64,000 nucleotides of DNA from the NCBI RefSeq assembly GCF_001005825.1, contig NZ_LBHV01000002.1:186001-250000 (forward strand). Reading direction: 5' to 3'. Each line of letters opens with the position of its first letter. Positions within the stretch are counted from its first letter, which is position 1. Made by a program: the position numbers and the translations under genes. The DNA comes from Rhizobium sp. LC145 (GTDB taxonomy: Bacteria > Pseudomonadota > Alphaproteobacteria > Rhizobiales > Rhizobiaceae). Under the pieces are notes generated by a model, which saw only the letters and a program-made list of their open reading frames with translations, was not told where the DNA came from and did not search any database. Shown here one piece after another: positions 25,120 through 34,632 of the stretch.

Positions 25120-25157
25120 CTTTACCGAGCGAATGCCGCGGCATTCATTCGGTAAAG
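25120..25157. repeat. 38-bp near-perfect palindrome inside the operon
   Basis: Two 19-base arms (25120-25138 and 25139-25157) match at 17 of 19 positions without a loop; the outer eight bases CTTTACCG and the inner GAATGCCG are exact. There is no T run after it, so it is not an ordinary terminator. It sits 34 bases before the binding-protein start and could be a transcript-processing hairpin or a protein-binding site. Confidence 0.7.
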
Positions 25158-25190
25158 GCCGAAGACCAGCGACCAAAAGGGGAGGAAACC

Positions 25191-26438
25191 ATGAGGGCCG
25201 CACTAACAGGTATCGTAGCATCCGCTTTGACGTTGTTGATGACGACGACGTCCGCTCTCGCGACCGACCTGCGCATGACCGTCTGGACGGGCAGCGAGGC
25301 GCATCTGAAAATGCTGAACGGCATTGCCGAGAGCTTCAAGGCCAGGCATCCGGACGTGAACGTGAAGTTCGAGACCGTGCCGGTGAATGATTATACGCAG
25401 AAGCTGACCTTCCAGGTGGCAGGCGGCAATCCGCCCGACATTGCCTGGATGATGGAGGATGCCGCTCCCGCCTTCGAGAACGCCAATTTGTTGATGGATC
25501 TCGGCCCGACGCTGAAGGCCGCGGAGGGCTATGATTTCGCCGACTTCTCGCAGCCGGCAATGGGCCTCTGGCAGAAGGGAGAAACGGTTTATGGCATCCC
25601 GTTCTCCACCTCGCCCTTCATGATCTACTATAACAAGGACATGTTCGACAAAGCAGGTCTGGAGGACCCACTGGCGCTTGCCGCCAAGGGCGAGTGGAAC
25701 ATGACGAAGTTCCAGCAGGTCGCCAAGAAGCTGACGGAAGCCAATCCCGGCAAATGGGGTTTCGAGTTCAAGGACGGGGAGGGGTATGCCTCGCGGATGA
25801 CCCATGCACTCCTGCCGCCGATCCGCGCCTATGGCGGCGACATCTGGTCGAACGAGGAATGCGGGTTCGACAAGCCGGAAGCCGTCGCGGCGATCAAGCA
25901 GCTCCACGACATGGTCTTCAAGGATAAGTCCATCGTCCCGCCCGGAGAGCAGGGCGATTATTTCTCTGGCAATTCCGCCATGACGGTGAACCAGATATCG
26001 CGTGCCTCCAAGATGGCCGAGGCGGGCTTCAACTGGGGTATCGCGCCACTACCGGGCGGTCCGGGCGGAGAATCGCCCGTTATCGGCCAGGCCGGGCTGG
26101 TCGTGTTCGACCAGGGCAAGAACAAGGAGATCGCCGCCGAATTCGTCGCGCACATGACCAACAAGGAAAATGTCGCGACCATGGCGCAATTCTTCCCGCC
26201 GGCCCGCAAGAGCGTGCTCGAAGCCGATGCCTTCATCAGCGGCAACAAGCTCGTGCCGCCGGAGATGATGAAGAACGTGGCGGCCGCGATTGCCAATGGC
26301 CGTGTGCATCCGGCCCATGAGAAGGCTCCGCAGCTCCTGGCGGCAATGGCCCCCAGGGTGGATGCCCTGTGGAAGGCGGACGCAGATGTCGATCAGGCCA
26401 TCAAGGGTATCTGCTCGGCCATCCAGCCGCTGCTCTGA
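25191..26438 (+). CDS. Sugar ABC transporter substrate-binding protein (family 1)
   Basis: Periplasmic binding protein of 415 residues with a Sec signal (ALTGIVASALTLLMTTTSAL, cleavage after LAT near 25). Features are the DLRMTVWTGSEAHLKMLNG start of the mature protein, DIAWMMEDAAPAFENAN and IPFSTSPFMIYYNKDMFDKA (about 136-155), as in UgpB/MalE-like proteins. AGGGGAGGAAACC gives a strong ribosome site before the ATG at 25191; an open frame extending back to 24813 overlaps the SDR and is not used. It begins the transporter part of the operon, after a 38-bp palindrome that may raise its level. Confidence 0.92.
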   Translation: MRAALTGIVASALTLLMTTTSALATDLRMTVWTGSEAHLKMLNGIAESFKARHPDVNVKFETVPVNDYTQKLTFQVAGGNPPDIAWMMEDAAPAFENANLLMDLGPTLKAAEGYDFADFSQPAMGLWQKGETVYGIPFSTSPFMIYYNKDMFDKAGLEDPLALAAKGEWNMTKFQQVAKKLTEANPGKWGFEFKDGEGYASRMTHALLPPIRAYGGDIWSNEECGFDKPEAVAAIKQLHDMVFKDKSIVPPGEQGDYFSGNSAMTVNQISRASKMAEAGFNWGIAPLPGGPGGESPVIGQAGLVVFDQGKNKEIAAEFVAHMTNKENVATMAQFFPPARKSVLEADAFISGNKLVPPEMMKNVAAAIANGRVHPAHEKAPQLLAAMAPRVDALWKADADVDQAIKGICSAIQPLL

Positions 26439-26449
26439 TTGGGTCGAAT

Positions 26450-27373
26450 ATGACCGATAGCATTCATATCACCAGGCGCGGCGGGCAGAAGTCCCGCCTG
26501 ACGCTGAAGGCGAGGGAGATGATGGAGGCGTGGCTGTTCGTCAGCCCGACCGTCATCGGCTTCATCATCTTCTTCCTCGGCCCGCTGTTGGCGGTGGCCT
26601 ACTATTCGCTCACCGAATGGAACCTGTTGACCCAGCAGGCCACCTTCGTAGGTCTTGCCAACTTCGAGAATGCGCTGCTGGAAAACCCCGATTTCTGGCA
26701 TGTGGTGCGCAATTCGGTCATCTTCGCACTCGGCCTCGTGCCGCTCAACATGGCGCTTGCGCTCACGCTTGCGCTTGCGCTCTCACGACCCTTTCGGGGC
26801 GTCGTGTTCTTCCGCACGGTGTTCTTCGCCCCGGTCGTCACCTCGGCGATCGCCTGGGCCATCGTCTGGAAGTTCATGCTGCAGGGCGAGGGCGGCTTCA
26901 TCAACCAGGTGCTGGCACTTGTCGGGATTTCCGGCCCCAACTGGCTACGCGAGCCGAACTGGGCCATGGCGGCTGTCATCATCACCCGCGTGATCAAGAT
27001 GGTCGGTCTCAACATGATCCTTTACATCGCCGCGCTGCAGGCGATCCCGCGCGACTACGAGGAGGCTGCCCGCCTCGAAGGCGCGTCGCGCCGGCAGATA
27101 TTCAGCATGATAACCTGGCCGCTATTGGCACCGGCGACCCTCGTGATCATGGTGATCACCACGATCGGCTCCTTCAAGGTCTTCGATCACATTTACCAGA
27201 TGACCGGCGGCGGACCTGAAAACGGCACTCTGGTGCTCGCCTTCTACATCTATCAGCAAGGCTTCAAGTTCTTCAATGTCGGCTATGCCTCGACGCTTGC
27301 GATGATCATGTTCGCGATCGTCATGGTGCTGACGCTGGTGCAGGTCGCGCTGAGACGAAAGGGAATGGAATGA
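26450..27373 (+). CDS. Sugar ABC transporter permease, MalF-like
   Basis: Inner-membrane permease of 307 residues with six predicted helices, including LFVSPTVIGFIIFFLGPLLA (about 27-46). The EAA loop EAARLEGASRRQIFSMITWP is near 204-223, which contacts the ATPase. The start is the ATG at 26450, twelve bases after the binding-protein stop. Its stop overlaps the start of the next permease by four bases. It is a CUT1-type subunit paired with the MalG-like gene; the sugar is unknown. Confidence 0.92.
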   Translation: MTDSIHITRRGGQKSRLTLKAREMMEAWLFVSPTVIGFIIFFLGPLLAVAYYSLTEWNLLTQQATFVGLANFENALLENPDFWHVVRNSVIFALGLVPLNMALALTLALALSRPFRGVVFFRTVFFAPVVTSAIAWAIVWKFMLQGEGGFINQVLALVGISGPNWLREPNWAMAAVIITRVIKMVGLNMILYIAALQAIPRDYEEAARLEGASRRQIFSMITWPLLAPATLVIMVITTIGSFKVFDHIYQMTGGGPENGTLVLAFYIYQQGFKFFNVGYASTLAMIMFAIVMVLTLVQVALRRKGME

Positions 27374-28212
27374 GCCTGCGCCAGACCCGAATTCTATACC
27401 GTGCCTGCTGGACGATCGCTCTCCTGATTGCGGCGATCCCCTTCATCTTTCCCTTCATCTGGATGGTTTCGGCCGGGTTCAAGAGCGTGACCGAAATCTT
27501 CGGCGCTCCGTCGCTGATCCCACGCGTCTGGCGATGGGAAAACTTCGTCGAGGTCTTCACCTACCAGCCGTTCGCGCGACAGTACTTCAACTCGCTCTAC
27601 ATCGCCATTCTCGTTACCGGGCTGACGCTCGTCATCTCGTCGCTGGCGGGTTACGCGCTGGCGCGGATGCGCTTTGCGGGTGCTGCTCTGCTGATGTTGT
27701 TCCTCATCTCGGCGCTGATGGTGCCGGAGGAGGTGACGATCATCCCCAACTTCTTCCTGATGCGGTGGTTCGGCCTGGTGGATACGCACTGGCCGCTCAT
27801 CCTGCTGCCGACCTTCGGGCCTCAGGGCGTGATGGCGACCTTCCTGATGCGCCAGTATTTCCTGGCGCTTCCGAAGGAGCTGGAGGAGGCCGGCAAGATG
27901 GATGGCCTTACCCGTTTCGGCGTGTGGTGGAAGATCGCGCTGCCGATGTCGCGCCCGGCGCTGGCGGCGGTGGCCATCATCACCTTCCTGCATTCATGGA
28001 ACCTGTTCCTGGAGCCGCTGATCTTCGTGAGCTCGCTTGAAATGTTCACGCTGCCGCTGGCGCTTTCCAACTTCAACGACAGTTATGGTCTGCCGCTCTG
28101 GAACCTCCAGCTTGCGGCAACCAGTCTCGCCGTGGTGCCGATCCTGATCGTCTACCTGATCGCTCAGCGGCAGATCATCGAAAGCTTTGCGCTATCCGGC
28201 GTGAAAGGATGA
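27370..28212 (+). CDS. Sugar ABC transporter permease, MalG-like
   Basis: Second inner-membrane permease, 280 residues, six predicted helices (first IALLIAAIPFIFPFIWMVSA, about 17-36). The EAA loop reads EEAGKMDGLTRFGVWWKIALP (about 174-194, shown in part by key residues E, A, G and P), and the IIESFALSGVKG tail matches MalG-type ends. The start overlaps the preceding permease stop (ATGA). The ATPase gene follows after 13 bases. Confidence 0.92.
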   Translation: MSLRQTRILYRACWTIALLIAAIPFIFPFIWMVSAGFKSVTEIFGAPSLIPRVWRWENFVEVFTYQPFARQYFNSLYIAILVTGLTLVISSLAGYALARMRFAGAALLMLFLISALMVPEEVTIIPNFFLMRWFGLVDTHWPLILLPTFGPQGVMATFLMRQYFLALPKELEEAGKMDGLTRFGVWWKIALPMSRPALAAVAIITFLHSWNLFLEPLIFVSSLEMFTLPLALSNFNDSYGLPLWNLQLAATSLAVVPILIVYLIAQRQIIESFALSGVKG

Positions 28213-28225
28213 GGAATTTCAGCTT

Positions 28226-29266
28226 ATGACGAGTGTATTGCTCAAAGGCATCGAAAAGCGGTTCGGCTCGGTCGAGGTCATTCGCGGCGTGGACCTTTCG
28301 ATCGACGAGGGTGAGTTCGTGGTGTTCGTCGGCCCGTCGGGATGCGGCAAGTCCACGCTGCTTCGCCTCATCTCCGGATTGGAACATATCAGCGATGGCG
28401 AGTTGAAGATCGGCGACCGGGTGGTGAACGAGGTGCAACCCTCGCAACGCGGGGTGGCGATGGTGTTCCAGTCCTATGCGCTTTATCCGCATCTGACGGT
28501 GAAAGAGAATATGGGCTTCGGGCTAAAGGTGCGGAAAGTGCCTGCGCAGGAGCGCCAGCGGCGGGTGAACGAAGCGGCCGCGACCCTGAAACTGGAACCG
28601 TTGCTCGACCGCTACCCCCGCGAATTGTCGGGCGGCCAGCGCCAGCGTGTCGCGATTGGCCGTGCTATCGTCGGAAACCCGGATGTCTTCCTGTTCGACG
28701 AGCCGCTGTCGAACCTCGATGCCGAACTGCGCGTGCATATGCGTTCCGAGATCGCCGCCCTGCACAAGCGTCTTTCCACCACCATGATCTATGTGACGCA
28801 TGACCAGATCGAGGCAATGACGCTTGCCGACAAGATCGTGGTGCTGCGCGACGGGCGGATAGAGCAGGTGGGTTCCCCGCGGGAGCTTTATGAACGGCCG
28901 TCGAATGTCTTCGTCGCGCAGTTCATCGGCAGCCCCAAGATGAACATCCTGCCTGCCGCCGATGCGCCGTTGCTGTGTGCCGGTCTGGCGGCTCCGCAAT
29001 CAGCCGAAACGCTCGGTATCCGGCCGGAACATCTGACGGTGGTGGAACCGCGAGATGGCGTTCTGCGCGGGACTGTGAGTCTCTGCGAATATACGGGCGC
29101 GGTGACGCTGCTGCATGTCCTGCTGCCCGATAACCGGATTTGCCTGGTCCTGCATGATGAGGGGGAGGTCCCCGCCGTCGGCGGCGAGATCGGTCTTTCG
29201 GCGGAGGCATCGAACATCCATTTCTTCGACGGGCAGGCTCAAGCCATCAGAGCCTTGCCCCATTGA
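28226..29266 (+). CDS. Sugar ABC transporter ATP-binding protein, UgpC/MalK-like
   Basis: Cytoplasmic ATPase of 346 residues that powers the importer. Walker A GPSGCGKST (about 35-43), Q loop VFQSYALYPHLTV (near 80), signature LSGGQRQRVAIGRA (near 133), Walker B VFLFDEPLSNLD (near 155) and switch His in YVTHDQIEAM (near 190) are all intact. A C-terminal TOBE-type domain (IRPEHLTVVEPRDGVLRGTV, near 266) follows as in MalK. It is the last gene of the operon starting at 23499 and converges on the rhodanese gene. Confidence 0.94.
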   Translation: MTSVLLKGIEKRFGSVEVIRGVDLSIDEGEFVVFVGPSGCGKSTLLRLISGLEHISDGELKIGDRVVNEVQPSQRGVAMVFQSYALYPHLTVKENMGFGLKVRKVPAQERQRRVNEAAATLKLEPLLDRYPRELSGGQRQRVAIGRAIVGNPDVFLFDEPLSNLDAELRVHMRSEIAALHKRLSTTMIYVTHDQIEAMTLADKIVVLRDGRIEQVGSPRELYERPSNVFVAQFIGSPKMNILPAADAPLLCAGLAAPQSAETLGIRPEHLTVVEPRDGVLRGTVSLCEYTGAVTLLHVLLPDNRICLVLHDEGEVPAVGGEIGLSAEASNIHFFDGQAQAIRALPH

Positions 29267-29304
29267 ACCGCAGTTCGCGCCGATTTCCGGGACTTGGCTC
29301 ATGG

Positions 29305-30924
29305 CTATATGACACGGAAGAAATGCGTGCCATCGCGATCAAGTTGCGCCACGAGGCCATATTCCCATTCGAGATAGTCCTCCATGGCTTGACGCGGCGC
29401 GTCCGTGCCCTCGTAAGGACGGCGATATCTATCGATGCGAGGAGATGCCAAGCGTTCCTCGCCCTCTATCACCGGTAATCCCTTGGCCAACCATCTGCCG
29501 GTGCCGCCCTCGAGGACGTATACCTCGGAGGAGGTGAGTGCCTGGATGTCGGCAGCCGCGAATTTGGCCAATGTGCCGGAGGCGCAAGTGACCACAATTC
29601 GCTCGGCGGCCCCGATGGCTTTGAGCGCATGTTCGATCTGCGCGCGCAGAGCCCACCAGGCGCCAGGAATGTGACCTTTGACATAGTTTGCCGAACTGCC
29701 GACATCGATGACGAGCGTGTCTCCGTCGGCCAGCCATTTTCGAAGGGCATCCGGTGAAACGGTGGCTGCGGATGGGGCTGGAATGGTATTCGCCCGATCA
29801 TCGTCGCGCTCGCTACACTCGCTGTCGTCAACGGGGGTGATGACATATGTCTCCCAACCCATTTGCGAAAGCCATGATGCCGTCATGTCGGCGCGGGTGC
29901 CGTCATCATCCGAAAGCAGAATAAGCGCGCCGCGAACCGGAGCGGTATGGTCGGTTTCCTGCACAAGCTGTCCGCCAGGAACGTTCACGAACCCGGGCAA
30001 GTGACCACGCTGATATTCCTCGGAAGGTCGCACGTCGATGCGGTAGACGGTGCGATCCGGGCTTGCCAAACCCTCCGCCTCTTGCAACGAAATGCGGCGG
30101 ACGCCGGCGCGCTCCGCCACTGCGCGGGCATCTGCCCGTGCCAGCGTGCGTGCGTGGGGCGAGGCTTCAGGAAATTGGCGCGTTGCCCCCCGATCCAATG
30201 TCAAACCTGCAAGCGTCCAACCGATCGTGCCGTTACGCAGGCCAGCAACCGGATTCGGGATACCCGCATTGATCAAGGATTGTGTCCCGATAATCGAGCG
30301 TGTCCGTCCCGCGCAGTTGACGATCACGGTTGTGTTCGGGTCGGGGGCAAGGTCGCGCACCCGAAGCACAAGTTCGGCTCCCGGCACCGACGTACCTGTC
30401 GGAATACTCATCGTGTTGAACTCGTCGAAGCGACGCGCGTCCAGAATGACGGGAGGCGTTTCGGAAACGATCAGGCGCCGCACTTCCTCGGCCGGTAGCA
30501 AAGGTGTGTGGCGGTGCGCTTCGACGAGTTCTCCGAAGGATTTCGACGGCACGTTGACATCGATAAAAGTTTCATAGCCCGCTTCTTCCCAAGCGGCGAG
30601 GCCACCTTCGAGCAGATGGACGTTGCTGTATCTCCAGCCGGCGAGTTTGAGCGCGGCAAGCGGCGCAAGATCGCGATATTCGTCCTTGCCGTAGAGCACG
30701 ATCAGAACGTCGCGGCGGGGAATGCGTCGAGGAACGTCGAGCTCGAGTTTTCCGAACGGGAAGTTCGCGGCCCAGAGCGGGTGGCCTTTGGCAAAGGGGT
30801 CCTCTTCCCTCAAATCGGCGAGCAGGATTTCCCGCCTTGCCAGCAACTCGGCGCGGACCTGAGCCGGAGAAAGCGTCGGGAAAGCCGGGGAGGCGGCGGC
30901 GGGCGAAGACAATATTTGGTTCAT
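29305..30924 (-). CDS. Four-domain rhodanese-like sulfurtransferase
   Basis: Soluble protein of 539 residues with four tandem rhodanese folds. The catalytic-loop cysteine is present in domain 2 (VNCAGRTRS, Cys204) and domain 4 (VTCASGTLA, Cys447); domains 1 (LYGKDEYRD) and 3 (LSDDDGTRA) have lost it. Such proteins move sulfane sulfur from thiosulfate-like donors to acceptors. The start at 30924 has GGAG upstream; an in-frame codon at 30960 is less likely. It ends a six-gene organosulfur operon, so it probably handles sulfite-, thiol- or persulfide-level sulfur released by the flavin enzymes. Two active and two silent domains suggest two catalytic pairs. Confidence 0.85.
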   Translation of the reverse strand: MNQILSSPAAASPAFPTLSPAQVRAELLARREILLADLREEDPFAKGHPLWAANFPFGKLELDVPRRIPRRDVLIVLYGKDEYRDLAPLAALKLAGWRYSNVHLLEGGLAAWEEAGYETFIDVNVPSKSFGELVEAHRHTPLLPAEEVRRLIVSETPPVILDARRFDEFNTMSIPTGTSVPGAELVLRVRDLAPDPNTTVIVNCAGRTRSIIGTQSLINAGIPNPVAGLRNGTIGWTLAGLTLDRGATRQFPEASPHARTLARADARAVAERAGVRRISLQEAEGLASPDRTVYRIDVRPSEEYQRGHLPGFVNVPGGQLVQETDHTAPVRGALILLSDDDGTRADMTASWLSQMGWETYVITPVDDSECSERDDDRANTIPAPSAATVSPDALRKWLADGDTLVIDVGSSANYVKGHIPGAWWALRAQIEHALKAIGAAERIVVTCASGTLAKFAAADIQALTSSEVYVLEGGTGRWLAKGLPVIEGEERLASPRIDRYRRPYEGTDAPRQAMEDYLEWEYGLVAQLDRDGTHFFRVI

Positions 30925-30961
30925 TGCATGCGCTCCGGTACGAAAGAGATGAGATGGCACA

Positions 30962-32203
30962 TCAGAAGAATGCGCCCGTCGGCGGCAGGCGCCCGCTCAG
31001 GAGATTCTGGCCGAGCAGACGTTCCTTGTAGAGCCGGGGATTATGCGAGGCGATGACCTTGATATTGCGCCAATGCCTGTCGAGCGCCCCCTTTTGCGAT
31101 ACGACCGAGCCGGAGCCTAGGTCGATCAGCCAGCCGGCAATCTGGGGTGCAAGATCGTCGATGACGACCTTCGCTTCCGCAGCCGACAAGGACGCAGCCA
31201 GAACGGCATCGTATTCCGCTGCTGTTCCATGGCTGTCCCATGCATGCTGGAGACTGGCGATCGTCCGGTCGATCGTCGCCTCGATCGAGGCTGCATAGGC
31301 TCTGATCCGCCCAAGATGCGCCTGTAGAACAGGTTCGTCGGCGGGATGGTCTGCCTCGCCGTGATAGAAATTGCGGCCGCGCGTGCGAAGCACATCCACC
31401 GCATCCAGTGCAATCCGTCGCGCCACGCCGGCAATGCAATTGGTGAGATAGACCTGATGGAAGGTGAAGCGCCAGGGTGCTGCGCCTTCACGCGGCGGCG
31501 GGTCTTGAGGATAGACCTGCTTGGCCGGAATGGTCGCCGCATTGAATTTCGCGGTGCCGGAGCCGGTCAGCTTCTGGCCGAAGCCGCCCCAGTCGTCGTC
31601 TCCGTCGACACCATCTCCGCGATAGAGAACATATTGCACCGCCGCGTTCTCGCGGCTTTCGACGGCAAGGCCGACGAAGGCGTCGTTGTAGAGATTGCCG
31701 GTCGCATAGACCTTCCGCCCGGAGCCGCGATAGGCCTGCAGGGCATCATCCCATTCGATCCGCGACAGGACCTTCGACGACAGCGCCCCGGCGGCGGTGG
31801 CATCGCTGTCGGCAAAGCTCAACCCGACCGTCTTGCCCTCGGCGGCAAGCGCCAGCACATGGGCATGAAACGGATGCCCCGGCTGGCGCAAGGCTGCTTC
31901 GACTTGCCAGAGATGGTTGCGGAAGGCGTGCGCGATGTTGGAATCGGCTGCGGCCAGATCGCGCGCGACGGAAAACAGCTCAGACAGCGAAGCTCCAGCA
32001 CCGCCGGCATCTTTCGGCAGGCGCAGAGATCCAATGCCGAGCGCCTTCAGTTCGGCGATCTCTTCGTGGGGAAGGCGGCGATCCACTTCCCGCTCGACCG
32101 CCGTCTTTGCGATATGCTCGATCGCGGGTGCGAGGCCGAGCGATGATGCGTAAGGTGAAACGAGCCGGAGGGAGGCCCCTCCGAATTTGCTGATATCAGA
32201 CAT
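30962..32203 (-). CDS. Acyl-CoA-dehydrogenase-fold flavin monooxygenase (SfnB/DszC-like)
   Basis: Flavoenzyme of 413 residues with the acyl-CoA dehydrogenase fold, in the branch used for sulfur acquisition (SfnB) and dibenzothiophene or sulfone oxidation (DszC). Family signs are IAELKALGIGSLRLPKDAGG (about 49-68), ADSNIAHAFRNHLW (near 87), VGLSFADSD near 129 and a C-terminal helical part ending LLSGRLPPTGAFF. The enzyme uses reduced FMN from a separate reductase, which is not present in the window. It follows the LLM enzyme by 21 bases in the ssu operon. The precise substrate is not determined. Confidence 0.83.
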   Translation of the reverse strand: MSDISKFGGASLRLVSPYASSLGLAPAIEHIAKTAVEREVDRRLPHEEIAELKALGIGSLRLPKDAGGAGASLSELFSVARDLAAADSNIAHAFRNHLWQVEAALRQPGHPFHAHVLALAAEGKTVGLSFADSDATAAGALSSKVLSRIEWDDALQAYRGSGRKVYATGNLYNDAFVGLAVESRENAAVQYVLYRGDGVDGDDDWGGFGQKLTGSGTAKFNAATIPAKQVYPQDPPPREGAAPWRFTFHQVYLTNCIAGVARRIALDAVDVLRTRGRNFYHGEADHPADEPVLQAHLGRIRAYAASIEATIDRTIASLQHAWDSHGTAAEYDAVLAASLSAAEAKVVIDDLAPQIAGWLIDLGSGSVVSQKGALDRHWRNIKVIASHNPRLYKERLLGQNLLSGRLPPTGAFF

Positions 32204-32224
32204 TCAGTACAATTCCTTGAACGC

Positions 32225-33577
32225 TCAGACCGCGGCCGCAAGCCCGTTCCGCGCCTTGGCATCGAAACGCGGCAGGCCGAGATTGTCGCGAAGAGTCCGG
32301 CCTTCATAGGCGCTGCGATAACGGCCGAGCTTCTGCAAGACCGGGATGACCTCGTCGGCGATCAGGTCGAGGCCGGTGGGCTGCACGTCGATGTTCAGAT
32401 TGAAGCCGTCCGCACCCTTCGTGTCGATCCAGTGAAGCATGTCCTGAGCAAAGCCTTCTGGTGTGCCGACGAAGACGCGATGGCCGCCGGTGATGTTCGA
32501 GAACAGCAGTTCCCGGATGTTCCAGCCGTTCTGACGTGCTTCCTTTAACATTTCCGCGCGATGCCAGCGCGAGGCGATCGGCACCAGGGATTCGTTCGCC
32601 TCGCTTTCGGCGAAGGGGATTGGCGCATCGAGATCGGAAAGAAGCGACACATCGACGGCCATATGCCGCGCCAGCTCTTCGCGGAGCGCGATGGAATCGA
32701 GACGGTCGTCCAGGCTGCGCTTGTGGCGCTTCGCCTCCTCCTCGGTCGAGGCAAGGACCGGAAACAGTCCAGGCATGACAAGCAGATGATCGGGGTCGCG
32801 TCCGAAGCTTTTCGCCAGTGTCTTCACCTCGGAATAGAAGGCGCGCGCGCCTTCGATGATCCGCTGGCCGGTGAAGAGCGCATCGGCATAGCGCGCTCCG
32901 AAGGCGCGGCTGTCGGAGGATTGGCCAGCTTGGAAAATCACCGGCCGGCCTTGCGGCGTTTCCGGTACGGAAGAAGCGCCCCGAGCGGAGAAATGCGTCC
33001 CCTTGAAGTCCAGCCGGCGCAGCCGCGACGGGTCGAGATAAACCGTGCTATCCGGGTCGCCGACCAAGGCTTCCTCGGGCAGGCTGTCCCAGAAGGCGGT
33101 GACGATCTGGACGAATTCCTCGGCGCGTTTGTAACGCTCCGCCTGGTCCCAGCCTTTTTCCGCTCCATAGGCGTCGAGGGCGGGGGGATTTTGGGAGGTG
33201 ATGATGTTCCAGGCCGCGCGGCCGCGGCTCACATGGTCGATCGAGGCGATCTGTCGGGCGATGGTATATGGATGGCCGAAGAGCGTCGTCGTGGTGCAGA
33301 CGAGCCCGACATGTTCGGTATGTGCTGCCAGATTGGCGACGAGAACCGCCGGATCGAGCGCCCGCCACGGACGGGTATAGGCTTCGCTGACCAGGCCGCC
33401 CGGATTGTCGGCCAGAAAGATCGCGTCCATCAACCCGCGTTCTGCCGATTTCGCAATCGCGGTGAAATGATCGATGTCGGTCGAAAGATGACGCTTGTCT
33501 TCGAATGTCTTCCAGGCAGCATCGTGCCGGCCGGAAGCCAGGACGTTCACGCCGAGACGGATATGTTGCCGTGACAT
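32225..33577 (-). CDS. LLM-class flavin monooxygenase (NtaA/SnaA/DszA-like)
   Basis: Luciferase-like FMN-dependent monooxygenase of 450 residues. The family segment GRAAWNIITSQNPPALDAYG (about 114-133) is typical of the NtaA/SnaA/DszA/SoxA group, with FLADNPGG near 55 and VIFQAGQSSDSRAFGARYAD (about 213-232). These enzymes cleave C-S or C-N bonds after oxidation. It lies between ssuA and the DszC-like gene, so I infer it acts on the imported sulfonate or sulfone. Reduced flavin must come from elsewhere. Confidence 0.85.
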   Translation of the reverse strand: MSRQHIRLGVNVLASGRHDAAWKTFEDKRHLSTDIDHFTAIAKSAERGLMDAIFLADNPGGLVSEAYTRPWRALDPAVLVANLAAHTEHVGLVCTTTTLFGHPYTIARQIASIDHVSRGRAAWNIITSQNPPALDAYGAEKGWDQAERYKRAEEFVQIVTAFWDSLPEEALVGDPDSTVYLDPSRLRRLDFKGTHFSARGASSVPETPQGRPVIFQAGQSSDSRAFGARYADALFTGQRIIEGARAFYSEVKTLAKSFGRDPDHLLVMPGLFPVLASTEEEAKRHKRSLDDRLDSIALREELARHMAVDVSLLSDLDAPIPFAESEANESLVPIASRWHRAEMLKEARQNGWNIRELLFSNITGGHRVFVGTPEGFAQDMLHWIDTKGADGFNLNIDVQPTGLDLIADEVIPVLQKLGRYRSAYEGRTLRDNLGLPRFDAKARNGLAAAV

Positions 33578-33590
33578 CTACATTCCTTCC

Positions 33591-34595
33591 TTATACCTGG
33601 ACGCTATAGTCGGCGACCTTCAGATGCGACTTGATGATCTTGCGGTCGGCGAGCCAATCCGCGGCGCGCTGGAACTGGGCGATGAACTCGGCGTCTTTCG
33701 GCTCGTAGAATTTGTTGATCCGCTTCAGACCGGCGAGGTAATCGCGCACCTCATTGGCATACTTGCCTTCCGCCTGCGCGATCCGTTCGGATTCGGCGGC
33801 ATTCTGTGACTGCCACTCGCCTTCCTTGTAGTAGGCGTCGAGGACGGCGCGCACCAATTCCGAGTTCTCCTCCGAGAACGTGCGGGTGGACACGAGGGAG
33901 CTGTAGTCGATCAGGAAATCGAGATCGGTGCCCTCGTTGAAGATGTCCTTGGCATCGTTCTCGAAGCGGGAGATGTCGACTCCGGGCGACCACATCGACC
34001 AGGCATCCACCTTCCCCTGGGCAAAAGCGGGGGCTGCGTCCGGAGGATTGAGATAGACGAATTCGACCTTGCTGGTGTCGATGCCGTTCTTTTCCAATGC
34101 GGCGACGACAAGAAACTCGCCGAGGCCAGCTTTGTTGACGGCGACCTTCTTTCCGACCAGATCCGCGACGGTATCGATGCCGCTTGTTTTCTTCACGATC
34201 ACCGCCGTCGAACGCGGCGAATAGACATTGAAGGCATTGAAGACGAGTGGCGAGCCGGCCAGCATGGCGGCAAGCGCGGGCGTCGTCGATCCCCAGAAGC
34301 CGAAGTCGGCGCTGCCGCCGACCACGGCCTGCAGCGAAGGCGCATGGTTCGGGAAGGGACCGACCCATTCGACCTTGATCCCCTTGTCCGCAAGCTCTTT
34401 CTCGAGGACGCCGCGCTGCTTGGAAATGAGGGGAATACCGCCGCGGCCCCAGCCAAGACGCACGATATCTGTATTGCGCGTCAGCTTCTTCGGTTCTTCG
34501 GCGAGCGCGGGTGTCAACTTCGATGCCGCGGCGCCAGCCAAAAGCAGGCCACCCGCCTGCAAGAGGGCGCGGCGGTTCGGTTGGTATTTGGTCAT
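33591..34595 (-). CDS. ssuA: Sulfonate-type ABC transporter substrate-binding protein
   Basis: Periplasmic binding protein of 334 residues in the SsuA/TauA/NrtA family. The N-terminus NRRALLQAGGLLLAGAAASK has paired arginines followed by a moderate hydrophobic stretch, suggesting Tat export. The core has VRLGWGRGGIPLISKQRGVL (about 45-64), GSADFGFWGSTTPALAAMLA (near 94) and LVGKKVAVNKAGLGEFLVVA (near 147). It is third in the operon after ssuC and ssuB. Ligand preference (sulfonate, sulfone or other) is inferred from family and context. Confidence 0.85.
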   Translation of the reverse strand: MTKYQPNRRALLQAGGLLLAGAAASKLTPALAEEPKKLTRNTDIVRLGWGRGGIPLISKQRGVLEKELADKGIKVEWVGPFPNHAPSLQAVVGGSADFGFWGSTTPALAAMLAGSPLVFNAFNVYSPRSTAVIVKKTSGIDTVADLVGKKVAVNKAGLGEFLVVAALEKNGIDTSKVEFVYLNPPDAAPAFAQGKVDAWSMWSPGVDISRFENDAKDIFNEGTDLDFLIDYSSLVSTRTFSEENSELVRAVLDAYYKEGEWQSQNAAESERIAQAEGKYANEVRDYLAGLKRINKFYEPKDAEFIAQFQRAADWLADRKIIKSHLKVADYSVQV

Positions 34596-34632
34596 GGAGA
34601 TATCCTGGGTTTGGATTTGGTTGAAGGAAGGG

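Noticed and set aside
25120-25157. The 38-bp palindrome as a rho-independent terminator
   Set aside because: It lacks a following T run and lies just before the next gene's ribosome site, where termination would silence the importer.
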